From contig CAZMIX010000005.1 in NCBI GenBank assembly GCA_964566545.1, positions 1 to 64,000 of the forward strand: 64,000 nt of DNA. The letters run 5' to 3'. Position numbers and translations under genes: made by a program. The notes under the pieces were generated by a model. The model did not search any database and had not been told where the DNA came from. It saw only the letters and a list, made by a program, of their open reading frames with translations. Source of the stretch: JAEYFP01 sp964566545. Lineage in GTDB: Bacteria; Bacillota; Clostridia; Lachnospirales; Lachnospiraceae. Positions 9,029 through 18,084 of the stretch are shown here, piece after piece; the stretch's first letter is position 1, and every line of letters begins with the position of its first letter.

Positions 9029-11485
9029 TTGAATTCTGTAAATACACCCAAAATGGACAACAAAGCTGCAGGCACTCATTTTCAGAACCTGGAGGCAAAT
9101 TATGAATTTTTTAATGGCTTTGGCGGTTTTGCAGACGAGGGAAGAGAATACGAAATCCTTCTTGAGGGAAACAATAAGCCACCGGTACCCTGGATTAATG
9201 TAATAGCGAATAAGAACTTTGGTTTTTTCGTATCCGAGTCAGGAGCAGGATTTACATGGGCGGGTAATAGCAGGGAAAATAAAATAACTCCATGGTCAAA
9301 TGATCCTGTTAGTGATAGAGCTTCAGAGGCTATATACATTAAAGACGGAATAACGGGAAAGGTAATGACACCCATGTCCCTTGGAAGATCGGACAGGGGA
9401 AATTACCGGGTAAAACATGGATTTGGGTATTCGGTATTTTATCATGAAGAGGACGATACTACGCAGGAGCTCACGGTATTTACTCCATTAGATGAGCCGG
9501 TAAAGCTTTGGGAGCTTAAACTAACGAACACTTCCGACAGAGAAAAGTATTTGAGCCTTACTTATTATGTGGAATGGGTTCTTGGCGCAGAAAGAGATCA
9601 GACGAATCCTTATATCTTATCCGCATATGACAATGAACACGAATACTTAAGCGCAAAAAGTATCTATAATTATAATTTTCAAAAACACAGTGCTTTTATA
9701 TTTTCCAGTGAGATGATAACAGGATATACAGGTGACAGACAAGAATTCTTTGGGTTAAAGGGCGGGATTTTAAATCCGCAGGGTTTGGATATCAAATTAT
9801 CGAATAATACGGGAGTATGTTACGATGCATGCGGCACCATACAGGTATCGGTAGCAATCAAGCCGAATGAATGTAAAACAGTAGTATTTGGGCTGGGACA
9901 GAGTGTTGATTTTGAAGAGATAAGCATACTTCGTCATAAATATAATCATATTCCAAAGGTTAGAACAGAGCTGGAAAGGGTAAAGAATTATTGGGAGGAG
10001 ACACTGGGAACGATCAAAGTCAAGACGAGCGATAGAGCGATAGACATTATGGTAAATGGCTGGCTTTTGTACCAGACAATATCTTGCAGGATGAATGCGA
10101 GAACTGCTTTTTATCAATGTGGCGGAGCCTATGGATTCAGAGATCAGCTTCAAGATGCACTTTCACTTCTATTCGCAGACCCAGGTGCTTTAAAAAAACA
10201 AATTCTCATCGCTTCCAGCAGGCAATTTGAGGAAGGCGACGTGCAGCACTGGTGGCATCCGCCCATGGGAATTGGAGTCCGCACGAAAATATCGGACGAT
10301 CTGTTATGGCTGCCATATGCCACGGCTGCCTATATTCGCGGTACAGGAGATTCTTCTATATTAAAAGAGAAAGTTCCTTACCTCAAAGGACCTTTGCTTG
10401 AAGAAAATCAACATGATGCGATGTTTACTCCGGAACAATCAGATATTGTGGAGAGTGTATATGAGCATTGCAAAAAGACAATTCTTTATACGCGGTTTGG
10501 GCAGCACGGACTTCCCCTCATGGGGGGCGGTGATTGGAATGATGGCATGAATGAAGTGGGAATAGAAGGAACAGGAGAAAGTGTATGGTTAGGATGGTTT
10601 CTCTATGCTTTGCTGGGAGACTTTATACCACTTTGCTATCAGGAAGATGACCTGGAATTTGCAAAAGAACTGGAGCAAAAAAAAGAAACCCTTAGAAGCA
10701 GTATGGAGGAAAATACCTGGGATGGTGAATGGTATTTGAGAGCTTTTTATGACGATTCGACAAAATTGGGTTCAAAAGAAAACGATGAATGCAGAATCGA
10801 CTCAATCAGTCAATCTTGGAGTGTGATATCCAAAGGCGCCGAAAAGGACAGAGCCTTAGCGGCTATGAACTCTGCTAAGCGCTATTTGGTCAAAGAAGAG
10901 GAGGGGATTTCCTTACTCCTTACTCCTCCATTTGATAAGACGGACAAAAATCCAGGTTATATTAAAAATTATTTTCCTGGAATCAGGGAAAATGGCGGTC
11001 AATATACTCATGCAGCAGTATGGCTTGCGATAGCCAGTGCAATGACCCGGGATTATAGTATGGCTCATACTCTTTTTACCATGCTAAATCCGATTCACAT
11101 CACTTCAAATAGGAGAGATGCCCTTAAGTATGAAAAAGAACCTTATGTTATGATAGCAGATATATCACTGAGTGCCCCATATACAGGCAGGGGTGGGTGG
11201 AGCTGGTATACAGGTTCAGCAGGGTGGATGTATCAGGGTTTGGTAAACTGGTTTTTGGGAATAAGGAAAGAAGGAAATGAGCTGATCATTGATCCCGCAA
11301 CGCCAACCGGCTTTGGTGATTTTTCTGTTCAGTATAAGCACGGGACGGCTATTTACAAAATAGAAGTAGAGGGCAGAAGCAGAGGCATGTTAACTACAGA
11401 AGAATTAATGCTTGACGGGGAAAAGGTGGAAGGTAATAGGGTAAGACTGTTCGATGACGGCAAAACCCATTTAATTGTCGTTTAG
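9029..11485 (+). CDS. GH94 phosphorylase-type part of cyclic beta-1,2-glucan synthase (second of two split genes)
   Basis: Protein of 818 aa homologous to the C-terminal GH94 region of NdvB/Cgs, also related to 1,2-beta-oligoglucan phosphorylases. An N-terminal beta-sandwich (about 1-300: FNGFGGFADEGREY, PWINVIANKNFGF) is followed by an (alpha/alpha)6 barrel with YGFRDQLQD, QHWWHPP and GGDWNDGMNEVG near 500-507; the last contains the catalytic acid Asp of GH94. In Cgs this domain trims the linear glucan by phosphorolysis and so sets the chain length. The start is TTG at 9029, because AAAGGAGG lies at 9013-9020; the first ATG (9053) is too far from it. This start with its own Shine-Dalgarno argues for a real separate gene rather than a frameshift. 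Together the two proteins match the usual full-length size. It lacks a signal peptide, so it would act in the cytoplasm. Confidence 0.8.
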   Translation: MNSVNTPKMDNKAAGTHFQNLEANYEFFNGFGGFADEGREYEILLEGNNKPPVPWINVIANKNFGFFVSESGAGFTWAGNSRENKITPWSNDPVSDRASEAIYIKDGITGKVMTPMSLGRSDRGNYRVKHGFGYSVFYHEEDDTTQELTVFTPLDEPVKLWELKLTNTSDREKYLSLTYYVEWVLGAERDQTNPYILSAYDNEHEYLSAKSIYNYNFQKHSAFIFSSEMITGYTGDRQEFFGLKGGILNPQGLDIKLSNNTGVCYDACGTIQVSVAIKPNECKTVVFGLGQSVDFEEISILRHKYNHIPKVRTELERVKNYWEETLGTIKVKTSDRAIDIMVNGWLLYQTISCRMNARTAFYQCGGAYGFRDQLQDALSLLFADPGALKKQILIASSRQFEEGDVQHWWHPPMGIGVRTKISDDLLWLPYATAAYIRGTGDSSILKEKVPYLKGPLLEENQHDAMFTPEQSDIVESVYEHCKKTILYTRFGQHGLPLMGGGDWNDGMNEVGIEGTGESVWLGWFLYALLGDFIPLCYQEDDLEFAKELEQKKETLRSSMEENTWDGEWYLRAFYDDSTKLGSKENDECRIDSISQSWSVISKGAEKDRALAAMNSAKRYLVKEEEGISLLLTPPFDKTDKNPGYIKNYFPGIRENGGQYTHAAVWLAIASAMTRDYSMAHTLFTMLNPIHITSNRRDALKYEKEPYVMIADISLSAPYTGRGGWSWYTGSAGWMYQGLVNWFLGIRKEGNELIIDPATPTGFGDFSVQYKHGTAIYKIEVEGRSRGMLTTEELMLDGEKVEGNRVRLFDDGKTHLIVV

Positions 11486-11527
11486 AGAAAATGATTTTAG
11501 AAAAGCACTGATTAAAAAGCGGTGGAA

Positions 11528-11747
11528 GGCTCACGTGACGAATGCTTTACGGTTATAGAGATGTCCCAGAAGATTGGCATATCAAAAATCTACCTGGAGC
11601 AGGTGTTCGGCCTTCTTCGCCGTGGAGGTCTTGTTTCTTCCCGCGAATAAAGCATTCAAAGATATATTCGAACGAATGTCTTTGTCCGAGTTGGCTGAAG
11701 AAGCCATGAAAGGCAACGCGGAAGACAGTTATATGTACTGTATTTGA
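11528..11747 (+). pseudogene. Rrf2 family regulator remnant
   Basis: Too broken for a single reading frame. One frame gives GSRDECFTVIEMSQKIGIS then KIYLEQVFGLLRRGGL, the helix-turn-helix signature of Rrf2 regulators, and stops at TAA 11649. Further on another frame reads RMSLSELAEEAMKG then DSYMYCI, matching the usual Rrf2 C-terminal end. The middle (wing and any ligand-binding Cys region) is deleted. With the neighbouring scrap at 11778 it marks a decaying segment. Confidence 0.65.
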
Positions 11748-11777
11748 ATAAAGAAGAGTAACAAATGACAGACTAAC

Positions 11778-11834
11778 AAAACGGTACTCGCCGTAGACGA
11801 TGAGCCGAACATTGAAATCTGCTGTTTAGTTTAG
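11778..11834 (+). pseudogene. Response-regulator receiver fragment
   Basis: A short run reads KTVLAVDDEPNIEICCLV then a stop. LAVDDEPNI is the first strand and acidic pocket of a receiver domain. Nothing after it continues the domain, so this is a scrap of a lost response-regulator gene. Confidence 0.5.
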
Positions 11835-11893
11835 CAAATTCCTGGTTTGATTCAGATTCGTTCCAAAACCAACATAATAAGATGACATCATTA

Positions 11894-12550
11894 TTATTCT
11901 ATAAGTAACCCAAGACGCGTTTGGTCTGTCAATTTTATGGCTCCACGCGACAGGGTGACTAACCCCTCCGACTGGAAGTAGTGGAGCATACGGGTCACAA
12001 CCTCCCGGGCTGTGCCAAGGTGAGAGGCAATTTTTTCGTGGGTAATTTTCAGGGTGTCCGTGTTGTCCAATGTACTTTCCGCCAGGAGGAATTCTGCCAG
12101 TCGCTTATCGAAGCTCTTCCACATGATCTGCTCTATCAGCCACATGACTTCTGAAAAACGGGAGGCCATGATCTGGTTGGTGTACCTGGAAACCGCGATG
12201 GATTCGTCCATCAGCTTTTTATAGATATCCGAGGGAATGACCCAAAGCTTAGAATCCTTTTCCGCTTCGATCGTGATGTCGAACTGGATATTCTGCATTA
12301 TGCAGGAAGCAGAAAACAGGCAGATATCTCGATCAAAAAGACGATAAATTGTTACTTCTCTTCCCTCGTCTGACAGAACAAAAACCCGAAGCTGTCCCGA
12401 ACGGATCACAAGAAGCCCCACACAGTCGGCATCCCCGTTGTGCAGCAGTGTTCCCGCGGAAGCCGTTCGCCTTATGGCGGAGCCGCGCAATAGCTCCTGT
12501 TCACTGACAGTCAGTTTATTCCAGATAGGAAAATATTGTTCAAGTCCCAG
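11894..12550 (-). CDS. Crp/Fnr family transcriptional regulator
   Basis: Regulator of about 218 aa. An N-terminal cyclic-nucleotide-binding-type beta-roll (LLVIRSGQLRVFVLSDEGRE, FDRDICLFSASCIM) is followed by a dimer helix and a winged helix-turn-helix (ITHEKIASHLGTAREVVTRML). No four-Cys cluster of oxygen-sensing FNR is present, so the ligand is unknown. The beta-roll begins upstream of the first TTG (12490): residues GLEQYFPIWNKLTVSEQEL are family-like. The only plausible initiator there is CTG at 12550, six to seven bases after AAAGGCGG. I chose it with caution; TTG 12490 would give a truncated 198 aa protein. Confidence 0.75.
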   Translation of the reverse strand: MGLEQYFPIWNKLTVSEQELLRGSAIRRTASAGTLLHNGDADCVGLLVIRSGQLRVFVLSDEGREVTIYRLFDRDICLFSASCIMQNIQFDITIEAEKDSKLWVIPSDIYKKLMDESIAVSRYTNQIMASRFSEVMWLIEQIMWKSFDKRLAEFLLAESTLDNTDTLKITHEKIASHLGTAREVVTRMLHYFQSEGLVTLSRGAIKLTDQTRLGLLIE

Positions 12551-12582
12551 GATATCACCGCCTTTTTACTTTCGATAATATA

Positions 12583-12610
12583 ATTATACTTTGTTTACGC
12601 CGGATGTCAA
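12583..12610 (-). promoter_or_regulatory. Promoter of the Crp/Fnr gene
   Basis: Minus strand TTGACA (12610-12605), 16 bp spacer, TATAAT (12588-12583): both hexamers match the vegetative sigma-A consensus. It lies about 33 bp before the proposed start. Confidence 0.7.
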
Positions 12611-12736
12611 TTATGTCGCGTTGCCTGTCGGTAAAGTAAAGAATCCGGTAATTATTGTATAAATTATTTCAGATTTGTGATAAAATAGCCGGGAAATAGA
12701 TAATTATCATAAAAAGGATGGTGTAAACTATAAGCA

Positions 12737-13111
12737 ATGGTTGAGCAGGATTATATTACGCGCAAAATTCGGGAAATGGTCAGGGTGCTGCTGAAAATGT
12801 TGTTCGAAATCGATACAAATATGCCGACGGCGGAGCTGCTGAAGGACGAAGAGGCCAGAGAGAGCCTTGACGGGTTGCTGGACATGATCGGCGCCGGAAA
12901 TATAGACGAGGCTGAAAACATGTTATACGGGATATTAGAGGAAAACAGCTATCAAAATTTAGAAATCGCACTTCTATTTTATTCGCATTTGAATGACCTG
13001 AGTGAGGAATACCTTTCGGAGCATGATTTCAGCCATGAGGAAATAAAAGATGGACTGACGGATTTGGTATCCCGATATGGGCTGGATGATATGGTGGAGG
13101 TTTTTTTGTAA
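12737..13111 (+). CDS. DUF6483 family protein
   Basis: Small acidic protein of 124 aa, probably all-helical and cytosolic. It begins MVEQDYITRKIREMVRVLLK, which resembles the DUF6483 family of Clostridia, whose function is unknown. There is no signal peptide or membrane segment and no catalytic motif was recognised. It is followed closely by the amidase-domain gene on the same strand, so they may be co-transcribed. The family call is from memory of the N-terminal pattern. Confidence 0.6.
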   Translation: MVEQDYITRKIREMVRVLLKMLFEIDTNMPTAELLKDEEARESLDGLLDMIGAGNIDEAENMLYGILEENSYQNLEIALLFYSHLNDLSEEYLSEHDFSHEEIKDGLTDLVSRYGLDDMVEVFL

Positions 13112-13200
13112 TAGGCGGTGTTTCTGCCTGAGCAATGATCACCCCGGACAGCAGTTGCTTCATATACTGGAATAAGGATATTTATAAAGCGGGAATTGTG

Positions 13201-13683
13201 ATGGCATATAATCGGGAGAAGGCGGTGGCTTATGCGCATAAATGGGCGTTTGGCAGGAATCCGGCGTTTTATGATTTTTCTAAAATAGGCGGCGACTGTA
13301 CGAATTTTATATCACAATGCATCTATGCAGGCGGCGCCCCTATGAATTTTAAAAAATATCTGGGTTGGTATTATAATTCACCGGGCAGCCGTGCACCGGC
13401 GTGGAGCAGCGCGCAGTATTTATATAATTTTCTCATTCCGAACAGAGGGATCGGTCCGAGGGGAACGCCGATTTCCTTAAGTGAGATCCAAATCGCGGAT
13501 GTCATACAGCTTTCCTTTGACGGAAACACGTATACCCACTCTTTACTTGTGGTAGCGGTGGGAAATCCTGTGAATGAAGACACGGTTTTGATCGCGACTC
13601 ACACCGACGACAGCGATTTCCGCCCTTTGTCATCTTACAAAAGAAAGGTGGAATACCGCTGCATTAAAATTACAGTTAATTAA
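13201..13683 (+). CDS. Amidase-domain (Amidase_6) protein
   Basis: Protein of 160 aa made almost wholly of one putative amidase domain. The family signature YNREKAVAYAHKWAFGRNP is followed by GGDCTNFISQC (with the presumed nucleophile Cys), then GWYYNS and a TYTHSLLVV segment with a His that would complete an NlpC/P60-like catalytic pair. Such domains usually cut peptidoglycan or related amides. No signal peptide is present, so if it acts on the wall it may do so during sporulation or after lysis (inference). Start 13201 begins exactly at the domain; an earlier in-frame ATG at 13135 has no clear ribosome-binding site. Confidence 0.75.
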   Translation: MAYNREKAVAYAHKWAFGRNPAFYDFSKIGGDCTNFISQCIYAGGAPMNFKKYLGWYYNSPGSRAPAWSSAQYLYNFLIPNRGIGPRGTPISLSEIQIADVIQLSFDGNTYTHSLLVVAVGNPVNEDTVLIATHTDDSDFRPLSSYKRKVEYRCIKITVN

Positions 13684-13909
13684 AACTTAACACACAAACA
13701 TAGCCGCCGCATCGGAAAGCGGCTGATACAGTGCCTTTTGGAAACCGGCGCTGTTTCGGAGAGCTGTGTGAACGAACAGAATCCGGCGGCTCAGGAAAAA
13801 ATGAAAACTTCCATATTTACTGGGTATGAAAAAAGAAGTATGATGGGATCATAGAAGTGGTTGCTTTTTTACAGGCTGCATTTGAAACAGAGAGATGGAG
13901 GTGTGGAAG

Positions 13910-14509
13910 ATGAAGAAGGACTTTTTAGAGGCGATGGTGGACAGGCGTTCCTATTATGGGATCAGCAGGGAAGCGGTCGTTTCAGACGAGAGGATCGTGG
14001 AAATTGTCAATCATGTGGTAAAGCATACACCGTCGGCGTTTAATTCACAGAGCGCGCGGGTCGTTTTGCTGTTGGGCGGAAAGCATGACCGGCTGTGGGA
14101 CATCACGATGGAGGCACTGAGAAAAATCGTGCCGCCGGAGCATTTTGGCAATACGGAGAACAAAATAAATTCGTTTAAGAGCGGATATGGCACGGCGCTG
14201 TTTTTCGACGATACCGACGTGACAAAGGCACTGCAGGAGCAGTTTGCGCTTTACAAAGACAACTTCCCGGTCTGGGCGCAGCAGGCGAACGGCATGAACC
14301 AGTTCGCGCTCTGGACCGCATTGGAGATAGAGGGCTTTGGCGCTTCTCTGCAGCATTATAACGAACTGATCGAGGAATCCGTAAAAAAAGAGTGGGCGCT
14401 TCCTGCTTCATGGAAGCTGATTGCCCAGATGCCATTCGGAAAGCCGACGGCACAGCCGGATGAGAAGGAATTTAAACCGCTTGAGGAGCGCGTTAAAGTA
14501 TTAAAATAA
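13910..14509 (+). CDS. Nitroreductase family protein
   Basis: FMN-dependent oxidoreductase of 199 aa, of the short nitroreductase group that includes YdgI/Frm2-like proteins. Visible are the N-terminal RRSYYGISRE (FMN-phosphate-binding Arg region), HTPSAFNSQSARVVLL (ribityl/phosphate pocket) and ALEIEGFGASLQHYN (cofactor-binding helix). The C-terminus has MPFGKPTAQPDEKEF, the usual family end. Start 13910 follows GGAGGT (13900-13905); an in-frame ATG at 13895 lies before that site. It would reduce nitro or quinone compounds with NAD(P)H; the natural substrate is unknown. It ends at a strong terminator. Confidence 0.85.
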   Translation: MKKDFLEAMVDRRSYYGISREAVVSDERIVEIVNHVVKHTPSAFNSQSARVVLLLGGKHDRLWDITMEALRKIVPPEHFGNTENKINSFKSGYGTALFFDDTDVTKALQEQFALYKDNFPVWAQQANGMNQFALWTALEIEGFGASLQHYNELIEESVKKEWALPASWKLIAQMPFGKPTAQPDEKEFKPLEERVKVLK

Positions 14510-14527
14510 GTTAAATTGAAACAGGAT

Positions 14528-14565
14528 AAAACGAGGGCATTCCGAAATGGGGACGCCCTCGTTTT
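14528..14565 (+). terminator. Bidirectional Rho-independent terminator
   Basis: An 11 bp stem, AAAACGAGGGC (14528-14538) with GCCCTCGTTTT (14555-14565), has A-runs and T-runs at its two ends. It sits between convergent genes, so it can stop both the nitroreductase and the large minus-strand gene. Confidence 0.85.
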
Positions 14566-14645
14566 GTGATTTCTATCGTCTAAACGTGTTTAAAATTCTT
14601 TTTATGGGAAGTCAGGCTCCGGATTTTTACTGAAAAGCAAACGCG

Positions 14646-17600
14646 TTAATCATCCTCACAGCAGCCGCTGCGGCAGATGCAGTCTTCGAAAAGCTCCAGC
14701 TTGATTTGGAGTACGATTTCAAGCTGCGTGATGGAATTGATCATATCTTCGACAGAATAGTTGATTTTTGCCATCTCTTTTTCCGAAAAATTCAAATCTT
14801 TAGCTCGTTGGATCTTTCTGCCTTCCGAATTCAAAATCGCTGCGATGGAGGCTTGCTCCAGAGCGACGGAACCCAGCAGGTCGGTGACTGCCTGTTGGCG
14901 CGGATCATTCTTGCAGACCTTTACCGTGATTTCTTTTCGGGAGGTCAGACCCCGTTCGTCCGTGACTTCGTAAATGACGGTATAGAAGCCGGGCACTTCC
15001 GTATTGACTGTATTTTTAATGATAATAATTCTGTCTGTAATATCGGCGCCGAAGCAGTCCGTGGCTGTGACGCCCGCCATCGGATCAAACGTCGTTCCGA
15101 CATGGATACATCTGTCAGACGCTTTGATGACAGGCGGATCACATACTTCCGATACGACGCCCGCGTCGATATCGAGAATTTGCTGGCTGCCTGAGACTGT
15201 GATCAGGGCGGTCAATCCCGTGGAAGAATTCGGCCTGCTGCCGTTTGGCTGGTCCGCCTGCTGCATAGTCAGGGTATAGGCGCCAAACGGGATAAATTTT
15301 ACTTGATAAACGCCATTCGCAAGGCCGGCAAACAGATAGTAGCCGGGATCGCCGGAGGCGTTGTCTGCCGTAACGGTAGAGGCCAGCAGCGTTCCGCTTT
15401 CTGAGTAAAGCTCGACTGTCACGCCGTTGACACCCGGCTCCGACAGGTCATATAATCCGTTGTGATTGAAGTCCTCCCAGACAAAGTCGCCGATCATGCC
15501 GAGGATGGGCGCCGCAATTGTTACGGAAACCCGGTTTGGCTCGGTAGGGAGCAGCGGCTCAGGAACTCCGCCTTCTACTTTATTGGCGCGCACCGCATAG
15601 GAGTTATAGGCCGTTCTTCCCGTAGCCACATTGACGGGCGCTTTTGCGGCAAAATCCACGAGCAGGCGGTCATAGGGCTTTAAGATAACGTCAGGACCGG
15701 TCGTCACCCGGATGGAGCGCAGCGTCGTAATATCCGTCGGCGGAATAAAACTCCAATCGCCGTCGCCGATCGGGTTGCCAAGCTGATCGAACCGCTTTGG
15801 GTTATTACTCGTAGAGTATTCGATGACGATATCCGGATCGGGATCGACCGGTTCGCCGAGGATATTTATGATCGTGATCGTTACAGCCGAGGTCGCGTAT
15901 ACGTTAAACTGGGAGCCTCTTTGCTGATCGGTCAGTATGACGCCGGTGTCGCCGATATAAGGAAGAATATCGACGATTTCGATGTCTCTTAAATCAAGCT
16001 CCTGATTATTGGTCACCTGCAGGCGGTAGTCAATATTGCCGCCCTGCACGGTCGTGCCGCTGGAAGCGTATTCCAGATCTCTTTCACCCTTTACGCGTTT
16101 AACCAATGAAAATTCAGAAGTAGTTAAAACGACGCCGTCCAGCTCGGACGAGGACAGCCGGTCGGTTGTGGTATAGCCGTCGCCATCCATATCCAGCGGG
16201 TCGTCGACCTCCCGGTCTACAAAGACGGCGTCTCTGCCCGGCATTCCTTCGTAGGCTTTGTTGGTAAAGGTGTTTGGCGCGTTGATTTCCACAAAGGCCT
16301 TGAAAATAACTTCGACGCTGCCGCCATTCGGAAGAATGAAGGGGAAGTGCCAGCGCAGCAGTGTCTGTCCTATGCCCGCAAAATCAGGAAGAACCTCTGT
16401 CATGGGAATTGGGATCGGGAAACCGGCCTGTCTGGAATCATAGGTAATTCCGGTCATATAATCATAGTATTTGAAATAGGCGCTGTTTGAAAGGTATCGC
16501 AGACCGTTCGGCATCAAATCCATGATGATCGGCTCTACCGTCATCGTATTGCGCGCAGTCGCTTTCAGGTGAACGTCAAACTCTTCGGTCGGGTGGTAAG
16601 CGGCAAGAGAGGGATTAAAGGATTTTACGATCGACAGATCCGACGCGCCGCTTACGACTACGCTCCAGGTCGCTGTCCGCGAAATGCTGCCGGATGTTGC
16701 CGTTGCGCTGTTTGTAAGGCGTTCGCCCAAAACGGCGGTTTCGTTTGTGAAGCCAAAAATTGATAGTATGTGTGAGGAGGCGCCCGGATTCAGGCTTTGC
16801 GCCTCCAGCTTTATTTTTGCGATTCTGTCGCCGGCCGGAATGTAGGGAGTCAGATCGGTAAGCGGCTGAGAGCCGTTCGGTACGTTTTGGACGACATAAA
16901 TATAGTTTGCGGGAGCGGAGTCAAGCGCGATGGAAATGCTGTAGTTTACAAGTCCCGCGCCGGCAGTCAGGCGGTAATGATCGACGTCCATCTGGCTGGG
17001 GATCGTATCCTCCAGCACATAGCCGCTCAGTACCATATCGCCTGTCGCGTTGGAATTATAGACGTCAAAGCTGATCGGAGCGCCGACAATTGTAGTGCGG
17101 GGTCCCAGTTTGTATAGTCCGAACGCATCGACGGCCGGATTATACACGTTGAGCGTGAGCGGTGCATTTGCCCGTGCGGTGCCGTCCACCGTCCATGTTG
17201 CCGTATTGACGAACTGCTCGCCCGGCGTCACGTTCTCCGATACCGTCGCTTTAAAGGTAATGACATAGCGGGCGCCGCTGTACTTTGGAATTTGGAACGT
17301 CAATGTATTTCCTGACCAGGTTCCGGTCAGACCGTTTGCGGACGGATCGGAAAAGCCGCCTGTGGGCACGTCATTTCCTATCGGGGTATAGCTTAGGACA
17401 GGAGTGAGCTGTGCCGGAAGCGTATCGACAATCACAATGTTGTTGATTTCAGCGCCGGGGTCATTATTGTTGGTAAGGGTCAGGGAAAAGGTCAGCTCGG
17501 CGCCGGGCCTTACGAGGCTCGAGGGCTGAACAGATTTTGATAAAAGAAAGTTTTCATCCAATCGGAGCGTTACGGGCGGGGCTGATGTCTGCGCTATGAC

Positions 17601-17942
17601 CACGTTGTCCGCGATCAGATCCGCGTCATTGATGTAGATGTCGCCGTCCGCTCTGCCCGGTCCGAACCAGCAGGCGATCGTAAAGGACAGGGATGTGCCT
17701 GGGTTAACAGGACCTAAGTGAAACGTCACCTCAGTGCCGCCTGTTATAGGCGTTTGGGTGATGCTTTTTATTTGTCCTTCCGCCGTGGGAAGCGTAAATT
17801 TTATTATACTTGGGAAAATATCTACGATTTTTCCTTCCTGGGCCGGCTGTATCAAGCCGCTGAAGGCGGCGTTGATTGTATAAATGAATACTTCAGAGCC
17901 GTTTACCAATGTGCGGTCTACGGTCTTCGTAATTTGAGCCAT
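14646..17942 (-). CDS. Large DUF11/SdrD-B-like repeat protein with Cys-ended shared domain; probable spore-surface protein
   Basis: Protein of 1098 aa built of beta-sandwich repeats. Several DUF11-type modules appear (each with a LTFSLTLTNNNDPG- or NYRLQVTNN-like strand and a DTLP or DILP turn). One SdrD-B/Cna-B-like module (GMIGDFVWEDFNHNGLYD, GVTVELYSESG) follows. Then comes an Ig-like module (VTATDCFGADITDRI, YEVTDERG). The last 85 residues (TDLLGSVALEQASIAAILN through LELFEDCICRSGCCEDD) are a domain shared with the next two genes. There is no signal peptide, no LPXTG and no C-terminal membrane anchor, which fits assembly from the mother cell onto the spore better than Sec export (inference). 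Start 17942 follows GGAGGAAA; an earlier ATG at 17957 overlaps that site. Confidence 0.7.
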   Translation of the reverse strand: MAQITKTVDRTLVNGSEVFIYTINAAFSGLIQPAQEGKIVDIFPSIIKFTLPTAEGQIKSITQTPITGGTEVTFHLGPVNPGTSLSFTIACWFGPGRADGDIYINDADLIADNVVIAQTSAPPVTLRLDENFLLSKSVQPSSLVRPGAELTFSLTLTNNNDPGAEINNIVIVDTLPAQLTPVLSYTPIGNDVPTGGFSDPSANGLTGTWSGNTLTFQIPKYSGARYVITFKATVSENVTPGEQFVNTATWTVDGTARANAPLTLNVYNPAVDAFGLYKLGPRTTIVGAPISFDVYNSNATGDMVLSGYVLEDTIPSQMDVDHYRLTAGAGLVNYSISIALDSAPANYIYVVQNVPNGSQPLTDLTPYIPAGDRIAKIKLEAQSLNPGASSHILSIFGFTNETAVLGERLTNSATATSGSISRTATWSVVVSGASDLSIVKSFNPSLAAYHPTEEFDVHLKATARNTMTVEPIIMDLMPNGLRYLSNSAYFKYYDYMTGITYDSRQAGFPIPIPMTEVLPDFAGIGQTLLRWHFPFILPNGGSVEVIFKAFVEINAPNTFTNKAYEGMPGRDAVFVDREVDDPLDMDGDGYTTTDRLSSSELDGVVLTTSEFSLVKRVKGERDLEYASSGTTVQGGNIDYRLQVTNNQELDLRDIEIVDILPYIGDTGVILTDQQRGSQFNVYATSAVTITIINILGEPVDPDPDIVIEYSTSNNPKRFDQLGNPIGDGDWSFIPPTDITTLRSIRVTTGPDVILKPYDRLLVDFAAKAPVNVATGRTAYNSYAVRANKVEGGVPEPLLPTEPNRVSVTIAAPILGMIGDFVWEDFNHNGLYDLSEPGVNGVTVELYSESGTLLASTVTADNASGDPGYYLFAGLANGVYQVKFIPFGAYTLTMQQADQPNGSRPNSSTGLTALITVSGSQQILDIDAGVVSEVCDPPVIKASDRCIHVGTTFDPMAGVTATDCFGADITDRIIIIKNTVNTEVPGFYTVIYEVTDERGLTSRKEITVKVCKNDPRQQAVTDLLGSVALEQASIAAILNSEGRKIQRAKDLNFSEKEMAKINYSVEDMINSITQLEIVLQIKLELFEDCICRSGCCEDD

Positions 17943-17984
17943 AAAAATTTCCTCCATTTTTTTATTAGGTTGTCTGCTTTAATT

Positions 17985-17993
17985 TATTATATG
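17985..17993 (-). promoter_or_regulatory. Sigma-E/K-like -10 element
   Basis: Minus strand CATATAATA fits the CATANNNTA -10 pattern of mother-cell sigma-K (sigma-E is close). No convincing AC lies 16-17 bp upstream, so this is weaker than the site at 19524-19550. It is about 43 bp before the 17942 start. Confidence 0.35.
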
Positions 17994-18035
17994 AAAGATT
18001 CCAGTATTTGGCACTGTACCGTAAACCATAAAAAA

Positions 18036-18065
18036 ACCTGCACAGTAGTTTTGCGCAGGTTTTTT
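18036..18065 (-). terminator. Terminator after the 329-aa gene
   Basis: ACCTGC (18036-18041) pairs with GCAGGT (18055-18060), with a run of A on one side and T on the other, just past the stop at 18085 on the minus strand. It separates this gene from the large repeat-protein gene. Confidence 0.75.
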
Positions 18066-18084
18066 CGTTACAGACCGATCAAAA

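Noticed and set aside
9000..9060. Sequencing frameshift joining the two glucan synthase genes
   Set aside because: The stop is followed by a consensus ribosome-binding site and a start in correct distance, and the cut falls between domains. Kept as a real split, to be confirmed by reads.
13702..13724. Hairpin AGCCGC/GCGGCT after the amidase gene as terminator
   Set aside because: Short stem and no T-run follows.
14706..15194. 162-residue open frame on the plus strand
   Set aside because: Antisense to the end of the large repeat protein, whose domains are well supported.
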